From contig NZ_JAVKTS010000007.1 of the NCBI RefSeq assembly GCF_031460495.1, positions 62,001-126,000 on the forward strand: DNA of 64,000 bases, written 5' to 3'. Shown one piece after another: positions 1 to 9,020 of the stretch. The stretch is from Tissierella sp. GTDB taxonomy: Bacteria > Bacillota > Clostridia > Tissierellales > Tissierellaceae. Under the pieces are notes generated by a model, which did no database searches, had not been told where the DNA came from, and worked only from the letters and a program-made list of their open reading frames with translations. The stretch's first letter is position 1. Each line of letters opens with the position of its first letter. Made by a program: the position numbers and the translations under genes.

Positions 1-1038
1 AAGATAATTGCAATCAACTTGCTAGCAGCAGGAGATATTATGTTTCACTCTCCCCAATACAAAGCTGCATACATAAAAGAAAGTGATTCTTATGATTTTA
101 TACCAACATTCCAGCATATAAAAAGATATGTTGAAGATGCGGATATAGCCTTAGCAAATTTTGAAACTGTCACAGCGGGTAAAGAAATTGGATATAAAAG
201 CTATCCAAGATTTAATACACCAAAAGAATCTATTTTAGCAATTAAGGAGACAGGCTTTGATATTTTGTCTACTGCAAACAATCATAGCTTAGATCATGGC
301 AAAAAAGGAATTATATCCACCATAGATAATATAAATGAATATGGTATGAAAAACATTGGTACATATAAGGAAGCTAATACACCTATACTCATAGAAGACA
401 TCAAGGGTATCAATATAGGATTTCTCTCCTATACCTACGGATTAAATGGTTTAGATTCACTTCTAAATGAAGAAGAACTATCATATATGGTAAATAGAAT
501 AGACGAAGATAAGATAAAAAAGGATATTATAAAGACCAAAGACTTGGGTGTAGATATGACAGTGGTATTTGTTCACTGGGGAAATGAATATCAAAGAGAT
601 CCTTCTCCTTATCAAATAGAACTAGGTGAAAAAATGGTTGAATGGGGAGCAAATATTATATTAGGAAGTCACCCCCATGTAATCCAAAATTCTCAAATAG
701 TTGATAAAGATGGTAAGGATAATTTTATTATTTATTCCATGGGTAATTTTTTATCAAACCAGAGAAAAGAGACTCTAAATAATTCCTATACAGAAGATGG
801 GGTTATGATAAATTTAGAAATAGAAAAGAACTTTTCCACTGAAGAAACTATAATAAAAAATATATCTTATATACCCACATGGGTTCACAAATATAGGGAA
901 AATGATAAATTGCATTATGAAATATTACCTGTAAAAGAAATCCTAGGAGGAAGTTTAGACATAATGGTATCAGATACTGTAAAATCAAGACTTGAAAAAT
1001 CCCTTGCAGATACAATGGACAAGATGGTGGAAAATTAA
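1..1038 (+). CDS. CapA family protein (poly-gamma-glutamate capsule type metallophosphatase fold), 5'-truncated
   Basis: The frame is open to the left edge, so the true start lies outside the window; the TTG at 19 falls inside the first conserved strand and has no ribosome binding site. Visible CapA (PGA_cap) motifs in order are AAGDIMFH, ANFETV, ANNHSLDHG, VHWGNEYQ, GSHPHVIQ and YSMGNFLSNQ. They form the metal-binding core of the calcineurin-like fold seen in CapA/PgsA. The family is linked to poly-gamma-glutamate or other surface polymer handling outside the membrane. A signal or membrane anchor would be in the missing N-terminus. No other capsule gene lies nearby, so a capsule role is not shown. 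The family call is secure and the biological role is not. Confidence 0.85.
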   Translation, partial: KIIAINLLAAGDIMFHSPQYKAAYIKESDSYDFIPTFQHIKRYVEDADIALANFETVTAGKEIGYKSYPRFNTPKESILAIKETGFDILSTANNHSLDHGKKGIISTIDNINEYGMKNIGTYKEANTPILIEDIKGINIGFLSYTYGLNGLDSLLNEEELSYMVNRIDEDKIKKDIIKTKDLGVDMTVVFVHWGNEYQRDPSPYQIELGEKMVEWGANIILGSHPHVIQNSQIVDKDGKDNFIIYSMGNFLSNQRKETLNNSYTEDGVMINLEIEKNFSTEETIIKNISYIPTWVHKYRENDKLHYEILPVKEILGGSLDIMVSDTVKSRLEKSLADTMDKMVEN

Positions 1039-1082
1039 GTATTATCAGAATTATATTATATTTCATATCTCAAAAGAATTAG

Positions 1083-1111
1083 TTCAATTAAATTCTCATA
1101 TGTTATATAAT
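1083..1111 (+). promoter_or_regulatory. Candidate sigma-A promoter of the cdaA operon
   Basis: TTCAAT at 1083-1088 and TATAAT at 1106-1111 are separated by 17 bases. This lies in the 113-base gap after capA and about 40 bases before the cdaA start. The -10 is perfect and the -35 is weak. It is the only good promoter-like sequence seen before the long cdaA-to-vor gene run. Confidence 0.4.
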
Positions 1112-1151
1112 ATAAATAATAAGAAAAATACGATAAAAGGCGTGGTATACC

Positions 1152-1985
1152 TTGGAATTTATAAGTAGATTATTTTCGGATATTAGGATAGGAGACATAG
1201 TTGATATTCTTATTGTATCAGCAGTTTTTTACAAGTTATTTACTCTAATTAGGGAAACTAGGGCAGAGCAGCTGACAAAGGGGATTTTTGCTTTATTTGT
1301 TTTTGCTAAGCTTAGTGGTTTTCTAAAACTCTATACCATTAACTGGATATTAGAAAATGCAATGACTGTGGGAGTTATAGCCATTCTAATTGTATTTCAA
1401 CCTGAGCTTAGGCGCGGATTGGAATATATAGGAAGGTCTAGATTCTTTACCAAGTCTTTTTTAGAAATAAAAGGTGAAAGCTTATCAAAGACAGTAGAAG
1501 AAATAGTAGAGGCTTGTGCATCTTTATCTAGACAAAAAATAGGAGCATTAATAGTTTTAGAAAGAGAAACAGGACTTAATGAAGTTGCTGATACAGGAAC
1601 AAAAATAAATGGCTTAGTATCTAGTAATTTGCTTATCAATATCTTCATTCCCAATACTCCATTACATGATGGAGCAGTAATTATAAAAGATGATGTGGTT
1701 AAAGCCGCAGCTTGTTTTTTACCCCTTACAGAAAATACCAATGTGAGTAAGGAACTAGGCACTAGACATAGAGCAGCACTAGGTATCTCTGAGAAATCCG
1801 ACAGTTTATCCATAATAGTTTCAGAGGAGACTGGTTCTATTTCCATTGCAGAGAATGGAACCATAGCAAGACATTTAGATAGTAAGACATTAAAGCAGAT
1901 ATTAACAGATATGTATAAGCCAAAGGATTCAGCAGAATCATTTATAGTAAAATGGAGGCGAAAAGATGAAAAAGATGAAAAATGA
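1152..1985 (+). CDS. cdaA: Diadenylate cyclase CdaA (c-di-AMP synthase)
   Basis: This membrane enzyme condenses two ATP into cyclic di-AMP, the second messenger for osmotic, potassium and cell-wall homeostasis. The protein has 277 residues, the usual CdaA length. Hydrophobic segments fill roughly residues 15-85, followed by a DisA_N catalytic domain (about 95-245) with the diagnostic motifs LHDGAVII and GTRHRAALGI. The start is TTG at 1152, preceded by AAAGGCGTGGT; no ATG fits the conserved N-terminus. The gene overlaps cdaR by 20 bases, so the two are translationally linked. In many Firmicutes the next gene after cdaR is glmM; here glmM lies at 22444. A c-di-AMP riboswitch is found 9 kb downstream. 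Confidence 0.95.
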   Translation: MEFISRLFSDIRIGDIVDILIVSAVFYKLFTLIRETRAEQLTKGIFALFVFAKLSGFLKLYTINWILENAMTVGVIAILIVFQPELRRGLEYIGRSRFFTKSFLEIKGESLSKTVEEIVEACASLSRQKIGALIVLERETGLNEVADTGTKINGLVSSNLLINIFIPNTPLHDGAVIIKDDVVKAAACFLPLTENTNVSKELGTRHRAALGISEKSDSLSIIVSEETGSISIAENGTIARHLDSKTLKQILTDMYKPKDSAESFIVKWRRKDEKDEK

Positions 1986-3180
1986 CTTAGTTTTGAAAAT
2001 CTTAGCCTTTGTTATAGCTATAGTTTTATGGGCTTATGTTATGGATGAAGTAAATCCAGAATGGCCTACAGAATACAAAAATATTAAAGTAACATTTAGT
2101 AATACAGATGCCCTAGATAAGCAAGGACTTGTTGTTATGGAGCCAAATGAAGTTACCATATCCGTAAAAGTTACAGGTAGAAGATCCGATATGGGAAATT
2201 TCTCACCGGAATCAATCAAAGCACAAGTAGATTTATCTGGATATAAGGAAGGACAAGTAAAAGTTCCCATAGATGTTTGGTTAGAGCAAACAAGCAATGT
2301 AAGAGTAGATAAATATGAACCAAAGGAAATACTATTTAATTTTGACAAAATAATATCAAAAGAAAAAACGGTAACTATAAGAACTAGTGGAGACCTTGCT
2401 TCAAATTATGTGTTGGGAGATATAGTAACCAAAACCCCATCAGTTTTCTTAAAAGGGCCTCGAACATGGGTTAATGAAGTTGCAGAAATTGTAGGGGAAA
2501 TAAAGTTAGATGGTAGAAAAGAAGATATTAATATTAGCGTACCTCTAAAAATCCTTGATGATCAAGGCAATGATGTTATGGGAGTTGTAAATGAACCTAG
2601 TGTAATTGATGTAAGGATACCAGTTTATAGAACCGTTACCTTACCTATTGAACTACAATATACAAATACACTACCTGAAAATTATGAGATCACTGCAATT
2701 AATATTATGCCAAATCAAATTGGCTTGAAAGGTAAGGATAATATTGTTAACTTATCATCCATTCTAACTAAGCCAATAGATATAAATGCATTAATGGAAG
2801 GAAATGAGGTTGAAGTAGAACTTGATCTCCCACGAAATGTTTCACTTCTAAATCCAGATGAAAAAGTTAAGGTGTCATTAAATATTGAAGAAGCTTTTAC
2901 GAAAACCTTTGAATACAATTTATCAGAAATAGATATTAGAAATTTATCTGAAGATTTAGCTTTAAGTGAAGAAGATTATTCTAAAAACATTGTGATAACA
3001 TTAAAGGGAAGCAAAGAAATTATTGAAAGTTTAACTAAGGAAGATTTAGTGGTTTATTTGGATTTAGGTTTATTTAAAGAAGGCACTTGGAATGCATATA
3101 TAGGATTTACTGTAGTTGATGGTCTTACAGTCAAAGATATAACACCGCAGCCTATTGAGTTAAATATAATTAATCACTAA
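1966..3180 (+). CDS. cdaR: YbbR-domain protein CdaR, regulator of CdaA
   Basis: CdaR is a membrane-anchored partner of diadenylate cyclase CdaA with most of its mass outside the membrane. The 404-residue protein has one N-terminal membrane helix (about residues 8-26), then repeated beta-rich YbbR domains. The repeat units are recognisable by recurring VxVxGR/LKGP/LKGKD/LKGSKE turns near residues 70, 165, 250 and 360. The ATG at 1966 lies inside cdaA. Eleven bases separate it from the first butyrate kinase, so it is co-transcribed with the fermentation genes. Family assignment is strong. Whether CdaR activates or inhibits CdaA differs between published systems and cannot be read from the sequence. 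Confidence 0.9.
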   Translation: MKKMKNDLVLKILAFVIAIVLWAYVMDEVNPEWPTEYKNIKVTFSNTDALDKQGLVVMEPNEVTISVKVTGRRSDMGNFSPESIKAQVDLSGYKEGQVKVPIDVWLEQTSNVRVDKYEPKEILFNFDKIISKEKTVTIRTSGDLASNYVLGDIVTKTPSVFLKGPRTWVNEVAEIVGEIKLDGRKEDINISVPLKILDDQGNDVMGVVNEPSVIDVRIPVYRTVTLPIELQYTNTLPENYEITAINIMPNQIGLKGKDNIVNLSSILTKPIDINALMEGNEVEVELDLPRNVSLLNPDEKVKVSLNIEEAFTKTFEYNLSEIDIRNLSEDLALSEEDYSKNIVITLKGSKEIIESLTKEDLVVYLDLGLFKEGTWNAYIGFTVVDGLTVKDITPQPIELNIINH

Positions 3181-3191
3181 GGGGGAACAGA

Positions 3192-4283
3192 ATGGAAAGG
3201 AAATATGTATTAGCAATAAACCCGGGATCCACTTCTACTAAGGTCTCTATATTTGAGGGAGAAAATGAAATAAATACCGTCAAAATAGACCATAACAAAG
3301 AGGAACTAAAAAGCTACAAGCGTGTGTCTGAACAATATGATTATAGGCTGAGTCTGATACAAAATTGGTTAGAAAAAGAAGGGCTAACTCCTAATGATTT
3401 TATTGCAGTGGTTGGTAGAGGTGGGCTATTAAGACCTATGCCGGGAGGAACTTATATTGTTACTGATGTAATGATTGAAGACCTGAAAATAGGAATATCA
3501 GGTGAACATGCATCTAATTTAGGTGGGATGCTGGCTAAGGGCCTGGCAGATGTGGGAGCTATCGCTGCTTATATAGTAGACCCAGTAGCTGTAGATGAAT
3601 TTACTGAAGTAGCTAGGATATCAGGGTTAAAAGAAATTCCTAGAAAATCTTTGATTCATGCATTAAATATAAAAGCTGTATCCCATAGAAGGGCTAATGA
3701 GATAAACAAGGACTTGAAGGATCTAAATCTAATAGTAGCTCATCTAGGTGGTGGAATATCAATTGCTCCAGTAGAAGGTGGAAAATTAATTGATGTAAAT
3801 AATGCAAAAGAGATGGGACCTTTATCACCAGACAGAACAGGTAGTTTACCTATAGGTGACCTTGTTAAAATGTCCTTTTCAGGAGATTATTCTTTGGATG
3901 AGATGAAGACAAAAATCAGTGGTGAAGGCGGATTATTTTCCTATTTAGGAACTATGGATGGTAGAGAAATCCAGGAGAGAATAGATAATGGGGATAAGTA
4001 TGCAGAGCTTATATATTATGCTATGGCTTATCAAATTGGTAAAGAAATAGGCTCCTATGCTACAGTCTTGAAAGGGAAAGTTGATAATATAATACTTACT
4101 GGTGGACTAGCTTACTCTAGTTATCTAGTAGATAGAATAAAAGAAATGATTAGCTTTATCTCTGAAGTAATAGTATATCCTGGTGAGGATGAAATGGACG
4201 CCCTGAACAAGGGTGCTTTAAGAGTAATAAAGGGAGAAGAAAAAGCTAAAATTTATGAAGATGAGGTGGTTATAAATGGCTAA
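3192..4283 (+). CDS. buk: Butyrate kinase (first copy)
   Basis: Catalyses acyl-phosphate + ADP to acid + ATP, the energy-conserving last step of butyrate or branched-chain acid formation. It has 363 residues, as usual for Buk. Acetokinase-family (ASKHA) motifs are clear: [14 protein letters not shown] near the N-terminus, VGRGGLLRPMPGG near residue 76, VAHLGGGISI near 182 and ILTGGLAYS near 300. A strong GGGGG ribosome site precedes the ATG. The gene overlaps ptb by 8 bases. With the Vor enzyme downstream, branched-chain substrates (isobutyryl-, isovaleryl-phosphate) are as likely as butyryl-phosphate; the sequence does not distinguish them. Confidence 0.93.
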   Translation: MERKYVLAINPGSTSTKVSIFEGENEINTVKIDHNKEELKSYKRVSEQYDYRLSLIQNWLEKEGLTPNDFIAVVGRGGLLRPMPGGTYIVTDVMIEDLKIGISGEHASNLGGMLAKGLADVGAIAAYIVDPVAVDEFTEVARISGLKEIPRKSLIHALNIKAVSHRRANEINKDLKDLNLIVAHLGGGISIAPVEGGKLIDVNNAKEMGPLSPDRTGSLPIGDLVKMSFSGDYSLDEMKTKISGEGGLFSYLGTMDGREIQERIDNGDKYAELIYYAMAYQIGKEIGSYATVLKGKVDNIILTGGLAYSSYLVDRIKEMISFISEVIVYPGEDEMDALNKGALRVIKGEEKAKIYEDEVVING

Positions 4284-5178
4284 GTCTTTTAAAGCATTAC
4301 TTGAATTAGCTCAAAAAAAGGGACCAAAGAAAGTAGCAGTAGCTGTTGCACAAGATAGAGATGTTCTTTCAGCAATAAAAAATGCAACTGATTTAAATAT
4401 TGCAATACCAGTATTAGTTGGAGATAAAGATCAAATATTAGCTGTAGCAAATGAGCTTAGCTTTGATTTAACCAATATAGAGGTGATCCACGAAGTAGAT
4501 ACTACTATGGCTTGTAGAATTGCAACAGAGCTGGTAAGTAGTGGCAAAGCTGATGTGTTAATGAAAGGCCTTATAGATACTTCTGTAATAATGAAACAAG
4601 TACTGGATGGGGAAATTGGTCTTAGGACTGGAAATGTAATATCTCATGTTGCTGTATTTGATGTTCCTACTTATCACAAGGTGTTTATTGTAACAGATGC
4701 AGCTATGAACATATCCCCTGATCTTAAGCAAAAGAAAGAAATAATTGAAAATGCTGTAGTCTTGGCAAAATCCTTAGATATAGAAACACCAAAAGTAGCA
4801 GTTTTAGCAGCAAAGGAAAAAGTATCACCTAAGATGGAGGCAACAGTTCACGCTAAAGAATTAGCTGATATGAACAGAAGAGGAGAAATCACAGGCTGTT
4901 TAGTAGATGGGCCTCTTGCATTGGATAATGCTGTATCAAAGGAATCAGCTATATTAAAAGGCATAGATAGTGAAGTTGCAGGAGATGCAGATATATTACT
5001 TACACCAGATATTGATGCTGGTAATGTTTTATACAAAGCTTTGACATTCTTAGGTAATGCAAAGTCCGCGGGACTTATTGTAGGTACAACAGCTCCTATA
5101 GTTCTTACTTCTAGAGCTGACAATGAAGAAGCTAAATTAAATTCAATTGCCCTAGCAGTATTAATGGCATCTAGATAG
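4276..5178 (+). CDS. ptb: Phosphate butyryltransferase
   Basis: Transfers the acyl group of (branched) butyryl-CoA to phosphate, giving the substrate of butyrate kinase. The 300-residue length and PTA_PTB fold are typical, with [22 protein letters not shown] and a C-terminal [19 protein letters not shown] segment lining the CoA/phosphate site. It sits between two butyrate kinases, overlapping the first by 8 bases and 10 bases from the second. Together with the Vor subunits downstream this makes a substrate-level phosphorylation route from 2-oxoacids. Phosphate acetyltransferase is the alternative, but length, the missing extra domain and neighbours favour Ptb. Confidence 0.92.
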   Translation: MAKSFKALLELAQKKGPKKVAVAVAQDRDVLSAIKNATDLNIAIPVLVGDKDQILAVANELSFDLTNIEVIHEVDTTMACRIATELVSSGKADVLMKGLIDTSVIMKQVLDGEIGLRTGNVISHVAVFDVPTYHKVFIVTDAAMNISPDLKQKKEIIENAVVLAKSLDIETPKVAVLAAKEKVSPKMEATVHAKELADMNRRGEITGCLVDGPLALDNAVSKESAILKGIDSEVAGDADILLTPDIDAGNVLYKALTFLGNAKSAGLIVGTTAPIVLTSRADNEEAKLNSIALAVLMASR

Positions 5179-5188
5179 GAGGACAAGA

Positions 5189-6262
5189 ATGGAAAATATT
5201 AGATTGTTAATAATAAACCCAGGTTCTACATCAACTAAGATAGCAGTATTTGACAATGAAAAGATTACATTTGAAGAAACTCTTCGTCATACGGTTGAAG
5301 AATTATCAGTTTTTTCAAGGATATACGATCAATTTGAGTTTAGAAAAAATATTATTGTAGATGCTCTTCAAAAGAATAATATATCTCTTGATTCCCTTAA
5401 TGGGGTAATAGGAAGGGGAGGACTTCTCAATCCTATAGAAGGCGGTACTTATGAAGTAAATGATAAAATGATAGATGATTTAAAAGCTGCAAATAGAGGA
5501 GAGCATGCCTCAAATCTAGGTGGTATATTGGCTCATGAAATAGCAAAGGAAATAGGAAAAAGGTCATTTATAGTAGATCCAGTGGTAGTAGATGAACTTT
5601 CAGATGTTGCTAGGATCTCAGGAATGAAGGAAATAGAAAGAATATCTATCTTCCATGCTTTAAATCAAAAAGCAGTGGCTAGAAGATATGCAAATAGTAT
5701 AAATAAATCATATGAAGACTTAAATCTAATAGTTGTTCACTTAGGTGGAGGAATATCAGTAGGTGCCCATGAAAAGGGAAGAGTAATAGATGTACCAAAT
5801 GCTTTAAATGGAGAGGGAGCTTTTTCTCCAGAAAGAGCGGGAGGCCTTCCTGTTGGAGACTTGGTAAAACTTTGTTATTCTGGCAAATATACAGAAGATG
5901 AAATAAAGAAGATGATAACAGGAAAAGGTGGAATTGTCTCATATCTAGGGACTAATGATGCTAGAGAAGTGGAAAATAGAATAAAAAATGGAGATAAGTA
6001 TGCTGAATTAATATACTATGCCATGGCTTATCAAGTAGCAAAGGATATTGGAGCAGCAGCTGCAGTTTTAAAGGGCAATGTAGATAGAATAATTGTAACT
6101 GGTGGTATTGCCTACGATAAGCTATTTACATCATGGATAGACGAAAGAGTTAAGTTTATTGCTGATGTAACTATATATCCAGGTGAAGATGAACTTACAG
6201 CCTTAGCTGAAGGTGGACTTCGTGTACTAAGAGGAGAAGAGGAAGCGAAACTATATAAATAG
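5189..6262 (+). CDS. buk: Butyrate kinase (second copy)
   Basis: A 357-residue paralogue of the kinase at 3192. It has the same ASKHA motifs: [39 protein letters not shown] and [11 protein letters not shown]. Long blocks are shared with the first copy, for example around [13 protein letters not shown], so a duplication is likely, while the surrounding sequence has diverged. An AGGAGG site precedes the ATG. Two intact kinases around one ptb suggest either different chain or branch specificity or a dosage effect. All visible motifs are intact in both, so neither looks like a pseudogene. Confidence 0.92.
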   Translation: MENIRLLIINPGSTSTKIAVFDNEKITFEETLRHTVEELSVFSRIYDQFEFRKNIIVDALQKNNISLDSLNGVIGRGGLLNPIEGGTYEVNDKMIDDLKAANRGEHASNLGGILAHEIAKEIGKRSFIVDPVVVDELSDVARISGMKEIERISIFHALNQKAVARRYANSINKSYEDLNLIVVHLGGGISVGAHEKGRVIDVPNALNGEGAFSPERAGGLPVGDLVKLCYSGKYTEDEIKKMITGKGGIVSYLGTNDAREVENRIKNGDKYAELIYYAMAYQVAKDIGAAAAVLKGNVDRIIVTGGIAYDKLFTSWIDERVKFIADVTIYPGEDELTALAEGGLRVLRGEEEAKLYK

Positions 6263-6274
6263 GATTTGGTGATT

Positions 6275-6949
6275 ATGATTAATGACAAAAGAATTAGGGT
6301 TATAATAGGACATTATGGATCTGGAAAATCTGAATTTAGTGTTAATTATGCTGTTAAATTAGCAAACATGGGCAAAAAAGTAGCCCTAGCTGATTTAGAT
6401 ATAGTGAATATGTATTTTAGATCTAGAGAAAAGGCAAAGGAAATGGAAGCACTAGGAATAAGAGTAATTGGCAGTCAAATCAATGCCCCTGCAGTAGAGG
6501 TGCCATCTATATCAGCAGAGGTATATGCACCATTACAGGATGAATCATATGATCTTGTATTAGATGTAGGTGGAGATCCAGTAGGAGCTAGAGCTTTGGG
6601 TAGATATGTTGAGTATTTCAAAGAAGGTAAATATGATATGTTCTTTGTATTAAACGCTAATCGCCCTGAAACTCAAACTCTAGACAAGGTTCTTGAATAT
6701 ATGACTAAAATTCAAGATGTTTCTAGAGCTAAGATAACCGGTATTGTAAACAATACCCATTTACTTAAGAGTACAACTGCTGAAGATGTACTAAGAGGTC
6801 AAGAATTGGCCTTAGAGGTGGCAGCAAGAACCAATATAAAGCTAAGATACATTTCCGTATTAAAAGAAGTAGTCCCAAGCCTTCCTAAGGATTTAGAAGG
6901 CGAAATATTCCCTCTAGAGATGTTTATGAGGGATGAATGGATGCTATAA
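6275..6949 (+). CDS. P-loop ATPase of the 2-oxoacid oxidoreductase operon
   Basis: A SIMIBI/MinD-like cytosolic ATPase of about 224 residues. The Walker A variant GHYGSGKSEF is near the N-terminus; KVALADLDIVNMYFRSRE resembles switch I of the MinD/ArsA class and VLDVGGDPVGARALG resembles switch II/Walker B. No DNA-binding or membrane segment is visible. TTG 6266 and GTG 6269 are also in frame; ATG 6275 is chosen because GGTGAT lies just before it. It lies between the second butyrate kinase and the ferredoxin, in the operon. Its function is not known from sequence; a role in cofactor or iron-sulfur assembly of the Vor enzyme is a guess from position. Confidence 0.75.
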   Translation: MINDKRIRVIIGHYGSGKSEFSVNYAVKLANMGKKVALADLDIVNMYFRSREKAKEMEALGIRVIGSQINAPAVEVPSISAEVYAPLQDESYDLVLDVGGDPVGARALGRYVEYFKEGKYDMFFVLNANRPETQTLDKVLEYMTKIQDVSRAKITGIVNNTHLLKSTTAEDVLRGQELALEVAARTNIKLRYISVLKEVVPSLPKDLEGEIFPLEMFMRDEWML

Positions 6950-6970
6950 CAGAATAAGGAGGGGTAAAGA

Positions 6971-7186
6971 ATGGCTAAAGGTAAAGTAACATTTAAAGAA
7001 GACATTTGTAAAGGATGCACTCTTTGTACTACTGTATGTCCTGTGAAAATAATCACTATGGACAAGACTAAGATAAACGCAAAAGGATATCATCCTGCCA
7101 CAACTACAGAACTAGAAAAATGTATTGGATGCGCCAACTGTGCAACTATTTGTCCAGATTCAGTTATTACTGTAGAAAGATTCTAA
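6971..7186 (+). CDS. vorD: 2x[4Fe-4S] ferredoxin subunit of the 2-oxoacid:ferredoxin oxidoreductase (delta)
   Basis: A 71-residue protein with two four-iron cluster motifs, CKGCTLCTTVCP and CIGCANCATICP. It carries electrons from the thiamine centre of the neighbouring oxidoreductase to free ferredoxin. AGGAGGGG stands before the ATG. It directly precedes the alpha subunit (25 bases), the usual delta-alpha-beta-gamma order of four-subunit VOR/KOR-type enzymes. A free ferredoxin is possible, but the gene order favours a dedicated subunit. Confidence 0.85.
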   Translation: MAKGKVTFKEDICKGCTLCTTVCPVKIITMDKTKINAKGYHPATTTELEKCIGCANCATICPDSVITVERF

Positions 7187-7211
7187 TTAATTATTAAAGG
7201 AGGGTTCAATT

Positions 7212-8273
7212 ATGGCAAAGGTTCTCATGAAAGGGAATGAAGCTATAGGAGCAGCAGCAATTGCAGCTGGTTGTAAATATTTCTTTGGATATCCTATAAC
7301 TCCCCAATCAGAATTACCAGAATATATGTCAAGAGAGTTACCAAAAGCAGGAGGGGTGTTTTTACAAGCTGAATCAGAAGTAGCAGCCATTAACATGGTT
7401 TATGGTGCAGCAGGTGCAGGTGCAAGAGTAATGACTTCATCCTCAAGCCCTGGAATGTCACTAAAACAAGAAGGAATATCTTACCTTGCAGGTGCTGAAT
7501 TACCTTGTCTTTTAGTTAATATTATGAGAGGTGGACCAGGATTAGGTAGTATTCAACCATCACAAACAGACTATTTCCAAGCTACTAGAGGTGGTGGAAA
7601 TGGAGACTATAGAATGGTAGTATTTGCTCCATCCAATGTTCAAGAATTAGTAGATTTAATAATTGAAGGTTTTGATATAGCAGATCAATACAGAAATCCA
7701 GTTATGATTCTTGGAGACGGTATGATTGGTCAAATGATGGAGCCAATAGAATTTAAAGCTCCAATTAAAAGAGAATTACCAGTGAAGGACTGGGCTACAG
7801 TAGGTACTGGAGGAAAAAGAAAGCCAAATATTATAAACTCTTTATATATAGCAGCAGAAGCTTTAGAAGAACACAATATTAAACTCCAAGCAAAATATAA
7901 AACAATGAATGAAACTGAACAAAGAGTAGAGTCCTATAATATAGAAGATGCAGATGTAGTTATTGCAGCTTATGGAACTACATCAAGGATTGCAAAAACA
8001 GCCATAGCAAAATTAGAAAAAGAAGGATATAAAGTAGGATTAATTAGACCAATTACATTATGGCCTTATCCATATAATGAATTTAAAAAAATAAATCCAA
8101 ATTGCAAAGGCATACTTACTGTTGAAATGAACAATGGACAAATGATAGATGATGTGAAAATTGCAGTAGAAGGCAAATTCCCTGTTTCATTCTATGGAAG
8201 AACAGGTGGAATGATTCCTACTCCAGATGAAATAGTAGAAAATGTAAAGAAAATCTATGGAGGTGAAAAATAA
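7212..8273 (+). CDS. vorB: 2-oxoacid:ferredoxin oxidoreductase alpha subunit, VorB type (3-methyl-2-oxobutanoate)
   Basis: The pyrimidine-binding chain of a thiamine-dependent oxidoreductase that makes acyl-CoA from 2-oxoacids with reduction of ferredoxin. It has 353 residues. Motifs include GNEAIGAAAIAAGCKYFFGYPITP at the start (given as key residues G-N-E-A and YPITP), SSSPGMSLKQEG near residue 75, and the C-terminal transketolase-like domain II. The overall shape matches VorB-annotated proteins of Clostridia rather than the longer pyruvate enzyme. It ends one base into the beta-subunit start. Exact substrate preference (valine-, leucine-, isoleucine-derived or 2-oxoglutarate) is inferred from Ptb/Buk neighbours and not proved. 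Confidence 0.88.
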   Translation: MAKVLMKGNEAIGAAAIAAGCKYFFGYPITPQSELPEYMSRELPKAGGVFLQAESEVAAINMVYGAAGAGARVMTSSSSPGMSLKQEGISYLAGAELPCLLVNIMRGGPGLGSIQPSQTDYFQATRGGGNGDYRMVVFAPSNVQELVDLIIEGFDIADQYRNPVMILGDGMIGQMMEPIEFKAPIKRELPVKDWATVGTGGKRKPNIINSLYIAAEALEEHNIKLQAKYKTMNETEQRVESYNIEDADVVIAAYGTTSRIAKTAIAKLEKEGYKVGLIRPITLWPYPYNEFKKINPNCKGILTVEMNNGQMIDDVKIAVEGKFPVSFYGRTGGMIPTPDEIVENVKKIYGGEK

Positions 8274-9019
8274 TGACTGTAGTATTTGAAAAGACAAAAG
8301 GCTTAACAGATGTGCAAACTCACTACTGTCCTGGATGTACCCATGGTATAATTCATAGATTAGTAGGAGAAGTGTTAGAAGAATTAGGAATACTAGACAA
8401 TGCTATTGGAGTTGCACCAGTAGGATGTTCAGTATTTGCTTACAACTATTTTAACTGTGATATGCAACAAGCAGCTCACGGTAGAGCACCTGCAGTAGCT
8501 ACAGGAATTAAAAGAGTACATCCAGAGAACTTTGTATTTACTTATCAAGGTGATGGCGATTTAGCTTCTATTGGTACAGCTGAAATCGTTCATGTTGCAC
8601 ATAGGGGAGAAAAAATATCTACAATATTTGTTAATAATGCTATCTACGGAATGACAGGTGGACAAATGGCTCCAACCACATTAATTGGACAAAAAGCAAC
8701 AACAGCTCCTTTTGGAAGAACTGAAGAACATAGTGGTAGACCAATAAAGATCAGTGAAATGTTATCTACAATACATGGCGCTGCATTTGTTGAAAGAGTA
8801 GCAGTTAATACACCTGCAAATATTAGAAAAGCAAAGAAAGCTATAAAAGAATGCTTCCAAATACAACTTGATGGCAAGGGATTTGGAATAGTAGAAGTAT
8901 TGTCTACATGTCCTACTAACTGGGGGTTAACAGCTCCAGAATCAATGAAATGGTTAGAGGAAAATATGATTCCTTATTATCCTCTTGGAAACTTTAGAAG
9001 ACCAGGGGAGGATGAATAA
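8273..9019 (+). CDS. vorA: 2-oxoacid:ferredoxin oxidoreductase beta subunit (thiamine diphosphate-binding)
   Basis: The TPP-binding chain partnered with the alpha subunit at 7212. It has 248 residues. The CPGCTHG motif near residue 20 and CSVFAYNYF near 62 are typical. The thiamine/Mg motif runs from GDGDLASIG to NNAIYGMTGGQ (about residues 95-130). The ATG overlaps the alpha stop by one base, and the gamma subunit starts two bases after its stop, so the three chains are translationally coupled. Confidence in the family is high; the symbol follows the VOR convention. Confidence 0.9.
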   Translation: MTVVFEKTKGLTDVQTHYCPGCTHGIIHRLVGEVLEELGILDNAIGVAPVGCSVFAYNYFNCDMQQAAHGRAPAVATGIKRVHPENFVFTYQGDGDLASIGTAEIVHVAHRGEKISTIFVNNAIYGMTGGQMAPTTLIGQKATTAPFGRTEEHSGRPIKISEMLSTIHGAAFVERVAVNTPANIRKAKKAIKECFQIQLDGKGFGIVEVLSTCPTNWGLTAPESMKWLEENMIPYYPLGNFRRPGEDE

Positions 9020-9020
9020 A

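Noticed and set aside
1397-1864. A 155-codon reverse frame inside cdaA
   Set aside because: The forward frame encodes the conserved DisA_N domain; the reverse frame has no ribosome site or family features.
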